Source of the DNA: Fibrobacter sp.
GTDB taxonomy: Bacteria; Fibrobacterota; Chitinivibrionia; Chitinivibrionales; Chitinispirillaceae
Length of the DNA: 64,000 nucleotides
Direction: 5' to 3'
NCBI GenBank assembly: GCA_012513915.1
Contig: JAAZBG010000054.1
Location: 1-64,000, forward strand
Shown piece by piece: positions 9,173 to 17,996 of this stretch. The notes below the pieces were generated by a model that saw only the letters and a list, made by a program, of their open reading frames with translations, was not told where the DNA came from and did no database searches. Made by a program: the position numbers and the translations under genes. Position 1 is the first letter of the stretch; each line of letters opens with the position of its first letter.

Positions 9173-9248
9173 CAAGCTGTCGTGCAGGCCGTGCAGATGA
9201 TAAACTAATTCTCCTTTGAAAACCAATCCCCCGGAACTAATTTTATTC

Positions 9249-9332
9249 TGGATATTGGCTCTTGGCATTTGGATTCTGGCTCCTGGATTCTGAATTCTGG
9301 ATTCTGAATTCTGGATTCTGGCTCCTGGATTC
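9249..9332. repeat. Degenerate heptamer array (12 units)
   Basis: Twelve consecutive 7-mers of the form TGGATTC, TGGCTCC, TGAATTC, TGGCTCT, TGGCATT or TGGATAT fill exactly 84 bp between prmC and lpxK. The units are mixed in order rather than freshly duplicated, so the array is older or interconverting. It ends 39 bp before the lpxK start. Confidence 0.9.
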
Positions 9333-9371
9333 TTCCATACCACATTTTAACAACAAGTTCCAACAACAGTT

Positions 9372-10436
9372 ATGTTACAACAGCAACCATACGACTCCCC
9401 TCTCCCGAATCTTTTAAAGGGTTCGCCTCCGGTACGGTTTTTATCATCACTCTATTCATTAGCAATGAAGATCCGCAATGGCCGTTTTACTTCCGGGAGA
9501 GCAGCTGTTTTATCATTAAAAAGCCCGGTTATCAGTATTGGAGGAATCAGAGCTGGCGGAACAGGAAAAACCCCTTGTGCCATGATGGTTGGTGAGATGC
9601 TGCAGGAAACAGGAAACACTGTAGCAATTCTTTCACGAGGTTACCGGCGAAAAAACAGATCTGATTTTATTGCTGCCCCCGGAGAGAAAATCAATTGGCA
9701 TGATTGCGGTGATGAACCCGCGATGCTGCACAATGTACTCTCAAACTGCTGGCTGGGTATCAGCGCACATCGATTAAGGGTTGCGCAGCAGATCGAGCAG
9801 GTAGCCGGGAATGTGGTATTTATTCTTGATGATGGATTCCAGCATCGACAGTTGAAACGGGATCTGGATATTGTATGTGTCAATGAAAGTCTTTTTAATG
9901 ACCGGATGCTCCCTGATGGTTTTTTACGTGAACAGGTCAGCTCACTTGGCAGAGCACATGTTATCTGCCTTATCGGTAAAAAGGAGAATCGTGAACTATT
10001 ATTACACCTTGAAGATTCAATAAAGAGTACATACAAACAGGCATCCACTTTCATTGCATATCCACAACCATGTGGCTGGATAAATGCCGGAACAGGAGAA
10101 ATAGCCGAAAGACCTCCGTGTTCTGATCCTGTAGCAGTATGCGGAATTGCCCGTCCGGAACGTTTCTTTGAATCACTTGAATCACTTGGAGTAATACCCT
10201 GTAAAAAAATCGCATTTTCCGATCATTACAGCTTCACTAAAAATGATTTTGTGAATATCCACAAATTATATTCAAAAGAATTGGTAATAACTGAAAAAGA
10301 TGCAATTCGTATAAATGAATTTTCATCTGAAATTTCCAGTAAAATCTGGTATCTTAAAGTAAGGTTAAAATTTCATTCGGGCGATTCAACAAAACGTTTC
10401 AAAGAGAAATTACAGAACATTTTACCAAAATTATAG
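9372..10436 (+). CDS. lpxK: Tetraacyldisaccharide 4'-kinase
   Basis: A 354-aa inner-membrane-associated kinase. It phosphorylates the 4' position of the tetraacyl disaccharide 1-phosphate to give lipid IVA in lipid A synthesis. The N-terminal helix (about 20-33) would anchor it. The P-loop GGIRAGGTGKTP (57-68) is the family form. The DDGFQHRQLKRDLDIV block (153-168) is the LpxK hallmark. The C-terminal part contains FSDHY (about 278-282) and TEKDA (about 309-313), again typical. Its presence shows that the cell makes LPS, in agreement with waaA at 62 kb. No obvious ribosome site precedes the ATG at 9372. Confidence 0.96.
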   Translation: MLQQQPYDSPLPNLLKGSPPVRFLSSLYSLAMKIRNGRFTSGRAAVLSLKSPVISIGGIRAGGTGKTPCAMMVGEMLQETGNTVAILSRGYRRKNRSDFIAAPGEKINWHDCGDEPAMLHNVLSNCWLGISAHRLRVAQQIEQVAGNVVFILDDGFQHRQLKRDLDIVCVNESLFNDRMLPDGFLREQVSSLGRAHVICLIGKKENRELLLHLEDSIKSTYKQASTFIAYPQPCGWINAGTGEIAERPPCSDPVAVCGIARPERFFESLESLGVIPCKKIAFSDHYSFTKNDFVNIHKLYSKELVITEKDAIRINEFSSEISSKIWYLKVRLKFHSGDSTKRFKEKLQNILPKL

Positions 10437-10454
10437 TTTAAGGAGGCAGCTGCC

Positions 10455-10829
10455 ATGCGTTTGTTAACGATATCACTTCTTCTGCTTACATCAGTTGTGA
10501 TGTTTACAACCAGGACTTTTGCACAAGATCAGTATGTCAGTGTAACATCTTCGTTTGTAAATGTATACAAAGATCTTGATCCGAAATCACCAGTTGTTGG
10601 TACTGCACATAAAGGTGAGTATCTTCCATTACTAAGCATTGGTGATGCATGGTATAAGGTGAAATACCGTGATAGTGAAGGATGGCTTGAGAAGCGTGCT
10701 GGTGATGTTGTCAATAAAGCAAAGGGATCACCAACCGGAATAATAATTGTTCTTCTGGCATTGGTAGCAATTGTTGCCAGCGGTGTCGCGTTTTTCATTT
10801 ACAAATCAAAAATCAGTGAAACTACCTGA
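10455..10829 (+). CDS. Secreted/membrane SH3 (SH3b) domain protein
   Basis: A 124-aa protein with a signal peptide (about 1-23, ending TFA), one bacterial SH3 domain (about 26-82) and a C-terminal transmembrane helix (about 95-117) with a positive end. The SH3 domain contains SPVVGTAHKGEYL, WYKVKYRD and GWLEKR. The domain should face the periplasm, where SH3b domains often bind peptidoglycan or peptides. AGGAGG stands 9 bp before the ATG. The next gene starts 2 bp after its stop and carries two further SH3 domains, so the two probably act together. The exact role is unknown. Confidence 0.8.
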   Translation: MRLLTISLLLLTSVVMFTTRTFAQDQYVSVTSSFVNVYKDLDPKSPVVGTAHKGEYLPLLSIGDAWYKVKYRDSEGWLEKRAGDVVNKAKGSPTGIIIVLLALVAIVASGVAFFIYKSKISETT

Positions 10830-10831
10830 AC

Positions 10832-12547
10832 ATGCAAGTAGTTCAGCTACGTTTACTTTCGTTATTTATACTTCTGGTAACCTCTCTCACTTTTTCTGCT
10901 GAAAAGCAGATAGAGGTTACTAATTTTTATGCTAAATTGTATCTTGCGCCCAGTATTAACGCAAAATTCATGGGACTTGCCCAAAAAGGCGAACGCTATT
11001 CTATTCTCGTAAGTTCAAATTACTGGTACAGAATTGATTTTAAAGGTATGCCGGTATGGATTCAGAAATCAGATATTCAACTGATTGATCCAAATGCACC
11101 ACCATCAGAAAACGCCCCTGTTGCAACGAACAATACATCATCCTCACAAGAAGTTGCACAATCAACGGCAGATAATAACACTCCAGTTGCGCCATCTCTG
11201 CCATCCACCGCAACAACGACACAAGCACCTGTAGTGTCACCTGCTCAACAACCGCCATCGCGGTCAAATACTGAGGAGCAACAGGTACGGGCTGCAGAGG
11301 CTCGTGCAGCAGAGATGCGACGTGCAAGAGTTCAGGATAGTATCGAACAGGTAGCAAAAGAGAAGAGAAATCAATCCCGCCTGAATTTCTCAAAACTGCC
11401 TATTATTGAGCAGAATGTTGAGGAGCAGCAATTAAATAAAGTCTTTCTTGTTACCGTTTCTCCATCAAAAATTCTCTTTGAGTTAAGTCCTGATTCACCA
11501 ATTCTTGGTATTGTCAGTAAGGGTGATAAACTGCGGCTCATCGGTGAAGGTGATTCGTGGTGCAAAGTATTGTATAAAGATTTTCCCGGGTGGATTGAAA
11601 AAAGAAGTGGTAAAGTTATCATTCCGGGAACTGTCATGTCATTTTATGAGGAAAATAAAGTTATCATATTATTGGTGGTATCAATTCTGATATTCTTTCT
11701 AATTCTGACCTTTATTGTTTTTATAGCAATCAAGGCAAAAAAGAAACCCACCTCCGGACTCAAATCAGTTACCGCATCTGCCAGAAAAGTGCTGGTTATT
11801 GCTAAGGAATCGAAAACCGTTTCCAACACGTTTACAAGTACATCTGTTCCAATAGGGCGATATTTTAATGAGATCGGGTTTCATGCTAAATTTACACATG
11901 ACACCAGGAATCTTACCTCTGTAATAGACAACTACATTCCTGATATCATAATGATCGACTGGAACCTTGACAAAACAATCTCAAACACGGTTGAACGCAT
12001 ACTGCTTGCAGGTAACAATGCGATATCAACACTTGTCGTGACCTACAATGTACCCGATCCATCATCAATGTATCCAAGTCAGAACATGCATATGTCATTC
12101 CTGGGGATCACGATTACCGATAAAGATTTAACAAAAATCGTAAAGCAGCTTGAATTTGTCAAGGACAGAGCCGCAACCGATTCTGGTACAATGGAGCCTG
12201 ATTCATCTACTGCAGCCCTTGCAGGTGAAGTTGCTGATGGCAATCTTTCTGAAGTAATGCAATACATTGAAGCAGGCCAGAAGACCGGTTGTCTTATTAT
12301 TGAAATTGATAATCCGGTCTGTCTTATATATTTCAGTGATGGTCGTATTGTGTATGCTGCAACTGCTGATGGACTTGTTGCAAAAGATGCTCTTTTTACG
12401 GCACTTGAACTAAAAAAAGGAAGTTTCAGGTTTTTACTTAATAAGAAACCAAAGGTTGCAAATACCAATATGTCAATACTTGAAGTGCTGATGTCGTGGA
12501 CCAAGGAAATTGATGAAGCTACTAAGCCTGGATTACGGACGCCGTAG
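10832..12547 (+). CDS. Twin-SH3 transmembrane protein with receiver-like and DUF4388 domains
   Basis: A 571-aa protein with an unusual architecture. It has a signal peptide (about 1-22), SH3b domain 1 (about 26-85), and an S/T/P/A/Q-rich then charged helical linker (about 90-185). SH3b domain 2 follows (about 203-262, with GWIEKR), then a transmembrane helix (about 277-300). On the cytosolic side come a receiver-like alpha/beta domain (about 318-440, containing PDIIMIDWNL) and a C-terminal DUF4388/PATAN domain (about 450-550, with GCLIIEIDNP and GRIVYA). DUF4388 occurs in bacterial signalling proteins. The layout suggests a sensor linking periplasmic cell-wall state to cytosolic signalling; that is inference. 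The 3' end overlaps ruvX. Confidence 0.82.
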   Translation: MQVVQLRLLSLFILLVTSLTFSAEKQIEVTNFYAKLYLAPSINAKFMGLAQKGERYSILVSSNYWYRIDFKGMPVWIQKSDIQLIDPNAPPSENAPVATNNTSSSQEVAQSTADNNTPVAPSLPSTATTTQAPVVSPAQQPPSRSNTEEQQVRAAEARAAEMRRARVQDSIEQVAKEKRNQSRLNFSKLPIIEQNVEEQQLNKVFLVTVSPSKILFELSPDSPILGIVSKGDKLRLIGEGDSWCKVLYKDFPGWIEKRSGKVIIPGTVMSFYEENKVIILLVVSILIFFLILTFIVFIAIKAKKKPTSGLKSVTASARKVLVIAKESKTVSNTFTSTSVPIGRYFNEIGFHAKFTHDTRNLTSVIDNYIPDIIMIDWNLDKTISNTVERILLAGNNAISTLVVTYNVPDPSSMYPSQNMHMSFLGITITDKDLTKIVKQLEFVKDRAATDSGTMEPDSSTAALAGEVADGNLSEVMQYIEAGQKTGCLIIEIDNPVCLIYFSDGRIVYAATADGLVAKDALFTALELKKGSFRFLLNKKPKVANTNMSILEVLMSWTKEIDEATKPGLRTP

Positions 12548-12932
12548 AATCGGTTTTGCAGTTACGGATGAAACAGCAACGATCGTACGCGGATTGACAA
12601 CGATTGATCGAAAGCAGTCTGATAACATAATCAATCAGATTGTGGCAATTATCACCGATGAACAACCGGATCGACTTATCGTTGGCCTCCCCCTTGATCA
12701 TAATGACAACGAAACACAAATGACTCTTGAGATCAGGGCATTTGTTGAGAAATTAAAACCATTTATAACAATACCGGTAGAGTTTGCCGATGAAAGTTTT
12801 TCATCCATCGAAGCTGCATCAATAATGATGACGCGCAAAAAAAAAGATCGCAGACAGAAAACTACTATCGACAGAGTTGCAGCGTGTTTGATACTTGAAC
12901 GGTATTTGAGGGATGGGGCAAGTAGCAAGTAG
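12513..12932 (+). CDS. ruvX: Putative pre-16S rRNA nuclease / Holliday junction resolvase YqgF
   Basis: A 139-aa RNase H-fold protein. The opening LLSLDYGRRRIGFAVTD carries the first catalytic Asp. GLPLDHND (about 63-70) and DESFSSIEA (about 97-105) supply the others, and a C-terminal DRVAACLILERYL completes the family pattern. YqgF/RuvX trims the 5' end of pre-16S rRNA. I choose ATG 12513 because AAGGA lies at 12503-12507; the TTG at 12510 is too close. It overlaps the DUF4388 gene by 35 bp. The last codons and the stop (G-A-S-S-K-TAG) are made of the GCAAGTA heptamer array, so the native C-terminus may have been rewritten by the repeat. Confidence 0.92.
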   Translation: MKLLSLDYGRRRIGFAVTDETATIVRGLTTIDRKQSDNIINQIVAIITDEQPDRLIVGLPLDHNDNETQMTLEIRAFVEKLKPFITIPVEFADESFSSIEAASIMMTRKKKDRRQKTTIDRVAACLILERYLRDGASSK

Positions 12933-13010
12933 CAAGTAGCAAGTAGCAAGTAGCAAGTGGGAAGTGGGAAGAAAGAAGAAGATGATGATGAAGATGATGA
13001 TGATGGAAGT
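12918..13010. repeat. Heptamer array (GCAAGTA x6) plus purine tract
   Basis: Five perfect GCAAGTA units (12918-12952) and degenerate ones (GCAAGTG, GGAAGTG) overlap the 3' end of ruvX and supply its stop codon. They are followed by an A/G-rich GAA/GAT tract to about 13010. The reverse strand reads TTGCTAC, related to the TGGCTAC units at 8211. Confidence 0.9.
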
Positions 13011-13076
13011 AGGGACAGGATACGTCCGGCGAGCGGACGCACTCACTAATCACTAATCACACGCCACGGAGCGCAT

Positions 13077-13757
13077 ATGCCACTTTACATTGTTGCAACG
13101 CCAATCGGAAACCTTGAGGATATCACCTATCGGGCAGTTAAAGTGCTTGCGTCAGTAGACTGTGTCCTTGCTGAGGATACCAGAGTGACAAAGAAGCTGC
13201 TTGATCATTACAACATATCAAAGCCGATGATCTCTTATCATGATTTCAACAAGGAGAAGGTCACTCCTCAGATTATTGAGCGTTTAAAAAACAACGAGCA
13301 GTTTGCGCTTGTCAGTGATGCCGGTACACCGGGAGTGGCAGATCCGGCATTTAACCTTGTCAGAGAGGCAATCAGAAATCAGCTTGTGGTTATACCGATT
13401 CCGGGGGCATCAGCTCTTCTTTCAGCATTTGTCTGCAGTGGTCTGCCTACAGACCGGTTTGTTTTTGAATACTTTCTTCCGCATAAGAGCAGCCAGCGGA
13501 TACGTTTTTTTGAGGAGCTTAAAAACGAGTCACGAACCGTTCTGTTTTATGAGACGCCACATCGTATTGTCAAGGTACTTGAAGAGATGAAACTGATCCT
13601 GCCTGATATCGTTGTTGTTATCGGACGTGAATTGACAAAACTCTACGAAGAATTTTTACGTGGTACACCACAGGATCTTCTTGCTCATTTTGCAAAAAAG
13701 TCACCAAAAGGCGAAATGGTCGTTCTTGTCAACACAAGAATCACCGGAAAACTCTGA
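13077..13757 (+). CDS. rsmI: 16S rRNA C1402 2'-O-methyltransferase
   Basis: A 226-aa SAM methyltransferase of the tetrapyrrole methylase fold. It modifies C1402 in the 30S decoding centre. Recognised from the opening LYIVATPIGNLEDI, the AEDTRVTKKLL motif (about 36-46), LVSDAGTPGVADP (about 80-92), VIPIPGASALLSA (about 105-117) and YETPHRI (about 157-163). It is slightly shorter than the E. coli protein because it lacks the extended C-terminal tail. It ends 7 bp from the convergent HD-GYP-like gene. Confidence 0.96.
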   Translation: MPLYIVATPIGNLEDITYRAVKVLASVDCVLAEDTRVTKKLLDHYNISKPMISYHDFNKEKVTPQIIERLKNNEQFALVSDAGTPGVADPAFNLVREAIRNQLVVIPIPGASALLSAFVCSGLPTDRFVFEYFLPHKSSQRIRFFEELKNESRTVLFYETPHRIVKVLEEMKLILPDIVVVIGRELTKLYEEFLRGTPQDLLAHFAKKSPKGEMVVLVNTRITGKL

Positions 13758-13764
13758 ACAGGTC

Positions 13765-15579
13765 TCAAACATCCTGCTTAAACTGTTGGGATATCTCTTT
13801 TTTCCACTCGAGTATTTTTAGAAGATTCGACCTGACGGTCACTACCATTCCGGGGTCAAGCGATACAGCGGCTTCCAGCAGCAGCGCATTGTCAAGTGAT
13901 TCCGAATCCTGCGCGAGAATAAATTCTGCAATATGTACAAGGCGGGCTTCCTGTGGGATCGATTCACCGGCAAGGCCATCAGGTATACCGGTTCCATCCC
14001 ACTTCTCGTGATGCGACCTTGCAATACGTGAACCAAATTGCATCATGACAGCATAGATTCTTCCAAGTACCTCACTGCCGAGAATGCAATGCGCACGTTT
14101 TTTCCCAACTTCATCGATTGAATTATCATCAGCAACACTTATATAGCCGACATGAAACAACAGAGCAGCATCATGTAAACGATCCTGATCCTCAGAACTA
14201 TAGCCGATCATTCCGGACAATTTTTTTACAAAACCGGCAAGAACCCTCGTATATCCTAAACGTAAACCAGCCCGCTCATCAACATAGTCTGCAAGAACAA
14301 GAAACACTTCTTTTTGGGACTGTGTTATTTCATGTGCGATGGTGAGATTTTCCTTTGACAAAGCCTCAGCTTTCTTTCTGTCAACTTCTGAATTATGCAG
14401 TGATTCTTCAATCTCCATCGATAGTTTGATCAGCCGGCGGTGGGTTAATTCCAGTTTGTCTGCTTCAGACTGACGTATCTGAATATAATAATCGAAGTCC
14501 TGTTTAAGAGCCCCCAATACAAGTGCGAGTGGCTTAAGCAGAGGATCAGTTACTGCTTCAAGTTCATAATACCCCGGTTTATCCCATACGATATTATCAA
14601 GAAGATTAAGTGCAGCAGTCTGAATCCTTAGCTCTGATGCCTCCGGGGTTCCAATTTCATTCAAGTTGTCAAATTCTTTAAGCGCCTGCTCCCGTGATAA
14701 AAATACACGTACAACCTTTTCACTTGATGGAAATCGGCTTAACAAAAAAAGGCACACCTTAACAAATGACGATTGAGTTATAATCCATACCGGAGCATGC
14801 TGACCATTACAATGATCTGAAATAACCGTAGAAAGCAGCTTGAATGTCATCTTGGCTGAAGTTAATACAAGCTGCGTTAAATCATGAATCACGGAGTAGT
14901 TAGGTGCAAGTTTGGGATTCTCGGGAAGACGCTGGCATAATTCGATGATTGCCCCGACATCCTGAATCTGCGCCTTGCCACAGTAATCAGCAATCATGGC
15001 ATTGGGATTATGCAACTTAACATTAAAAGAAAACAAACCGTTATCGTATTTATCATCAGTACATCTTTTCATCATACCGCTGATCGGTCGACCCAGCATT
15101 TCTGACGCAATATTCAGGGCTTCACGATAAGAATCTGCAAGCATTATGGGAAATGGATGACCACCAAGGACTCGAGCCATTCTCACTGACAATCGCCAAT
15201 TGACCGCTTGCGTAAAAATCACAACACCAGCCGGATTTATTTCATCAACCATCCGCTTTATATAGATCAATCGTCCCTCATAATCGGAACCAGTATGAAA
15301 GGAATAGTCCTCAACAATTACAAAATTATCCCTGTTCAAATGCGGACTTTTGCAGATATTGGAAAGGGTTTTAAAAAAAGTATGTGTATCCTGAATTTTT
15401 GTATATCCCACAGGAAGCGACAGTACTACCCCCGGTTCCAGAATTCCTGTTCGTAAACGATAATCCGGCCTGAGCACCATCCATGAATCCTCAATGTATG
15501 GTATACGGCCTGTAACCGGACAAGGCTTTCCATTCAGAGGATGATTTGCTTCCCATGGCTTGACATCAAGATAGCGCAT
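13765..15579 (-). CDS. Degenerate HD-GYP domain protein
   Basis: A 604-aa cytosolic protein. The C-terminal part (about 420-585) aligns with HD-GYP domains and keeps HHEKWDGTGIPDGLAGE (523-539). The catalytic HD pair is replaced: ALLHDIGKI of active enzymes reads ALLFHVGYI (472-480), and the later IADVFDAL block is also degraded. It is therefore unlikely to hydrolyse c-di-GMP and may bind a nucleotide or the partner protein. Residues about 380-425 form a linker coiled coil. The first 330 residues are not recognised, but about 225-310 resembles the N-terminal alpha/beta region of the upstream gene. It overlaps that gene by 14 bp. Confidence 0.8.
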   Translation of the reverse strand: MRYLDVKPWEANHPLNGKPCPVTGRIPYIEDSWMVLRPDYRLRTGILEPGVVLSLPVGYTKIQDTHTFFKTLSNICKSPHLNRDNFVIVEDYSFHTGSDYEGRLIYIKRMVDEINPAGVVIFTQAVNWRLSVRMARVLGGHPFPIMLADSYREALNIASEMLGRPISGMMKRCTDDKYDNGLFSFNVKLHNPNAMIADYCGKAQIQDVGAIIELCQRLPENPKLAPNYSVIHDLTQLVLTSAKMTFKLLSTVISDHCNGQHAPVWIITQSSFVKVCLFLLSRFPSSEKVVRVFLSREQALKEFDNLNEIGTPEASELRIQTAALNLLDNIVWDKPGYYELEAVTDPLLKPLALVLGALKQDFDYYIQIRQSEADKLELTHRRLIKLSMEIEESLHNSEVDRKKAEALSKENLTIAHEITQSQKEVFLVLADYVDERAGLRLGYTRVLAGFVKKLSGMIGYSSEDQDRLHDAALLFHVGYISVADDNSIDEVGKKRAHCILGSEVLGRIYAVMMQFGSRIARSHHEKWDGTGIPDGLAGESIPQEARLVHIAEFILAQDSESLDNALLLEAAVSLDPGMVVTVRSNLLKILEWKKEISQQFKQDV

Positions 15580-17029
15580 CAGGGTACCTTTCCCGTATTA
15601 TGAGGAACTCCGAGAGATTGTTAAAAAATACTTCCACCAGAGACGGATCGAAATGCTCGCCACTCTCTTTATGTATAAGGTCAAGTACTTTTTCCAGCGG
15701 CCAGGCTTTTTTATAACAACGATCCGACCCGAGAGCATCAAAAACATCTGCCAGGGCCACAATTCTCCCATACAGATGAATCGCTTCACCGCTGAGTTTG
15801 TTAGGATATCCTCGTCCATTCCATTTTTCGTGATGTTGGTATGCGATAATTGCGGCATGCGCCATAATCTCCTGTTTACCCCCATGAAGCATATTCCAGC
15901 CGATTATCGAATGCTCTTTCATCTGCTCAAACTCTTCATCGGTCAACTTTCCCGGTTTGTTAAGAATTGCATCCGGAATGGCTATTTTCCCAGCGTCGTG
16001 CATTGGTGATGCATGCAGGATATATTGCTGCTCACGATCATTCAGTCCGTGTAATTTTCCAAGAAGCGCAGAATACTCTGCAACACGCCTGATATGATTT
16101 GCCGTTTCCCGCGAGCGGGTTTCAATTATTTCACTTAAGGCAAACAACGTTTCTTTCTGGGTATCAACAATAAGTCTTGACAAGGTGATATTGCGCTGTG
16201 CTTCCTTCTCAACGATATCATGAGATCGCTGCGAATCAATCAATGTACTGGTCATCTGTCGCTGCAACGTTTCCTCACGGATATTGCATTCCGAAAGCTC
16301 TGACAACCGCTGGTTTCTGATTACAATCAAATTGTCAATATCACGCTTAATAGTTGAGATCACATTCAAAAAAGGATGCCATGCTTTTGAGATTCCGGCT
16401 ATATCCGGTAATGATCCACCAGGACTGACCCAGTCAAACTCACTAAGGGCGTATAAAATTTTGTCGATATCACTTAACAATGTCTCTTTTTGCACGTTTT
16501 CATCCGGGACAGGGATTTTTGGCATTGATTCACCAGTAGTATCATCAGCAAACCATTCACCAATACTGTTACAACCATGCTGCCAGTTTGGGGATATGTC
16601 AATCCTGAGTGCAGTGCGTTTAAATGACATTCCAATGCGAACCATCGCTTTTATCAATGGTTTGGGTGAAGAAAAAACAACGCCCCGCAGCGACTCCCAT
16701 GAATGGACAAAGTCAAAATACATACCACGTGCAGAAAGATCCATACCGTCAAGCTGCGAGCAATCATTTATGAGCATCCACAACCGGTTATCCCAATGCA
16801 TTTCACCAATAATACTGTCAATAATCTCCTTAAGGGCCACGATATCATCCGCCATCAGCCACCCGCAGGTTCTCAGGAACAGAACGCCAACAGGATCCGC
16901 AGCGAACGTCATAGATAGATGTTCACCTCTGAAATGTACCCATGCATCTTTCTTAACAATCTGCCCGCCACTCCAGGGGCTGATTCCTGTGTCAATCGGA
17001 TGATCTATTATAGTGCGAGTTTGACCCAT
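15566..17029 (-). CDS. HD-GYP domain phosphodiesterase (c-di-GMP)
   Basis: A 487-aa cytosolic protein. The C-terminal HD-GYP domain (about 290-470) is intact: HDAGKIAIPD with H344/D345, a second His in MKEHSIIG (about 373), HHEKWNGRGYP (399-409), and ADVFDAL (about 427-433). HD-GYP enzymes degrade c-di-GMP (via pGpG to GMP). The N-terminal 170 residues form an alpha/beta domain that may be STAS-like, and residues about 225-300 are a helical linker. No transmembrane helix is present. It is the first gene of a two-gene minus-strand unit with the degenerate paralogue, so the pair may be a catalytic and regulatory couple. Confidence 0.9.
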   Translation of the reverse strand: MGQTRTIIDHPIDTGISPWSGGQIVKKDAWVHFRGEHLSMTFAADPVGVLFLRTCGWLMADDIVALKEIIDSIIGEMHWDNRLWMLINDCSQLDGMDLSARGMYFDFVHSWESLRGVVFSSPKPLIKAMVRIGMSFKRTALRIDISPNWQHGCNSIGEWFADDTTGESMPKIPVPDENVQKETLLSDIDKILYALSEFDWVSPGGSLPDIAGISKAWHPFLNVISTIKRDIDNLIVIRNQRLSELSECNIREETLQRQMTSTLIDSQRSHDIVEKEAQRNITLSRLIVDTQKETLFALSEIIETRSRETANHIRRVAEYSALLGKLHGLNDREQQYILHASPMHDAGKIAIPDAILNKPGKLTDEEFEQMKEHSIIGWNMLHGGKQEIMAHAAIIAYQHHEKWNGRGYPNKLSGEAIHLYGRIVALADVFDALGSDRCYKKAWPLEKVLDLIHKESGEHFDPSLVEVFFNNLSEFLIIRERYPDALS

Positions 17030-17314
17030 TCACCAATTATAACAATTATGTGGATTTGTTTCAATGAAGGTTTTGGTATCTGAGATGTATTTAGTACGAT
17101 GTATTCAAGTATTCGCTTGATTTTTGTGGGGATTGGGAAAGTTACAGTATGAAACCTGATTTTGTGAAAATATGAGGTGAATGGTACATTCGCCTCATGT
17201 TTTCTTGTAATCACGCTGCTTTTTGCGGATCTTTTTCAGGCTGTTGTCTATCGCAATAACCTGTGTTTTGAATGTTGAAACACATTGTTAATTCTGCCAG
17301 CATCAGATGTTACA

Positions 17315-17746
17315 TTAAAATCGATAGCTGATTCCCGCCCGGAATTCGTTGTTATGCGGATTGTATCCTGAAAACATACGTAGCCGAGATGTGTACTCTT
17401 TATATTTTTTACTACCGATTGATGCCAAAACAATCCCTGCAACTGTCAATGGAACTCCCACAGCGGTCATAATAATACCAGCCCCGCCAGCTGGATCGTC
17501 TGTGGTAAATCCAGATCTTCCATAGGTTGAGTACGATTCCCAATCAGCACTACTGATATACGCGATACCGGAAACAAGTAATACTCCACCACTTCCCAGC
17601 ATGACTAAACCGGTAGTCCGCATGTTTTTAAATTTCTGGACTTTTTGCCTGACAACATCTTTTGTGTATCCATCTTCATCAACAATTTCACCAAATGAGA
17701 ATGCTGTAAACATAAGTAACACAAGAATACCAACAATTTTTTTCAT
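17315..17746 (-). CDS. Small membrane protein, unknown function
   Basis: A 143-aa protein with a signal peptide (about 1-19). A short charged helix is followed by two hydrophobic Gly-rich segments (about 45-66 and 88-111) and a basic stretch, and it ends FRAGISYRF. The pattern (lipid-spanning pair plus terminal aromatic residue) suggests an inner-membrane or envelope protein. AAGGAG lies 6 bp before the ATG. I cannot name the family with confidence. Confidence 0.65.
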   Translation of the reverse strand: MKKIVGILVLLMFTAFSFGEIVDEDGYTKDVVRQKVQKFKNMRTTGLVMLGSGGVLLVSGIAYISSADWESYSTYGRSGFTTDDPAGGAGIIMTAVGVPLTVAGIVLASIGSKKYKEYTSRLRMFSGYNPHNNEFRAGISYRF

Positions 17747-17996
17747 AAGAGCTCCTTTGGGTGTAGTATGTTATTGCAATGTCCATTTATAATTTTCATT
17801 ACTCAGCTGCACAATGAAACGTGACATGACTTACATGTGTAAATCAGATTGTTTTCAGAAAATTATTTGTAAATATGATTATTGACCGGTATGCTTGTCA
17901 AATGAAGTTTTAGGAGCATCCCGGAGATCTCTGTGGTTCAATTTTTCGGGCAATGTAGCCTTTTGTAAACCACAGAGGGCATAAAACGAGTACGGA

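Noticed and set aside
12698..13053. Three overlapping minus-strand ORFs rich in S, H and L/C/T repeats
   Set aside because: They are translations of the heptamer and GAA/GAT tracts.
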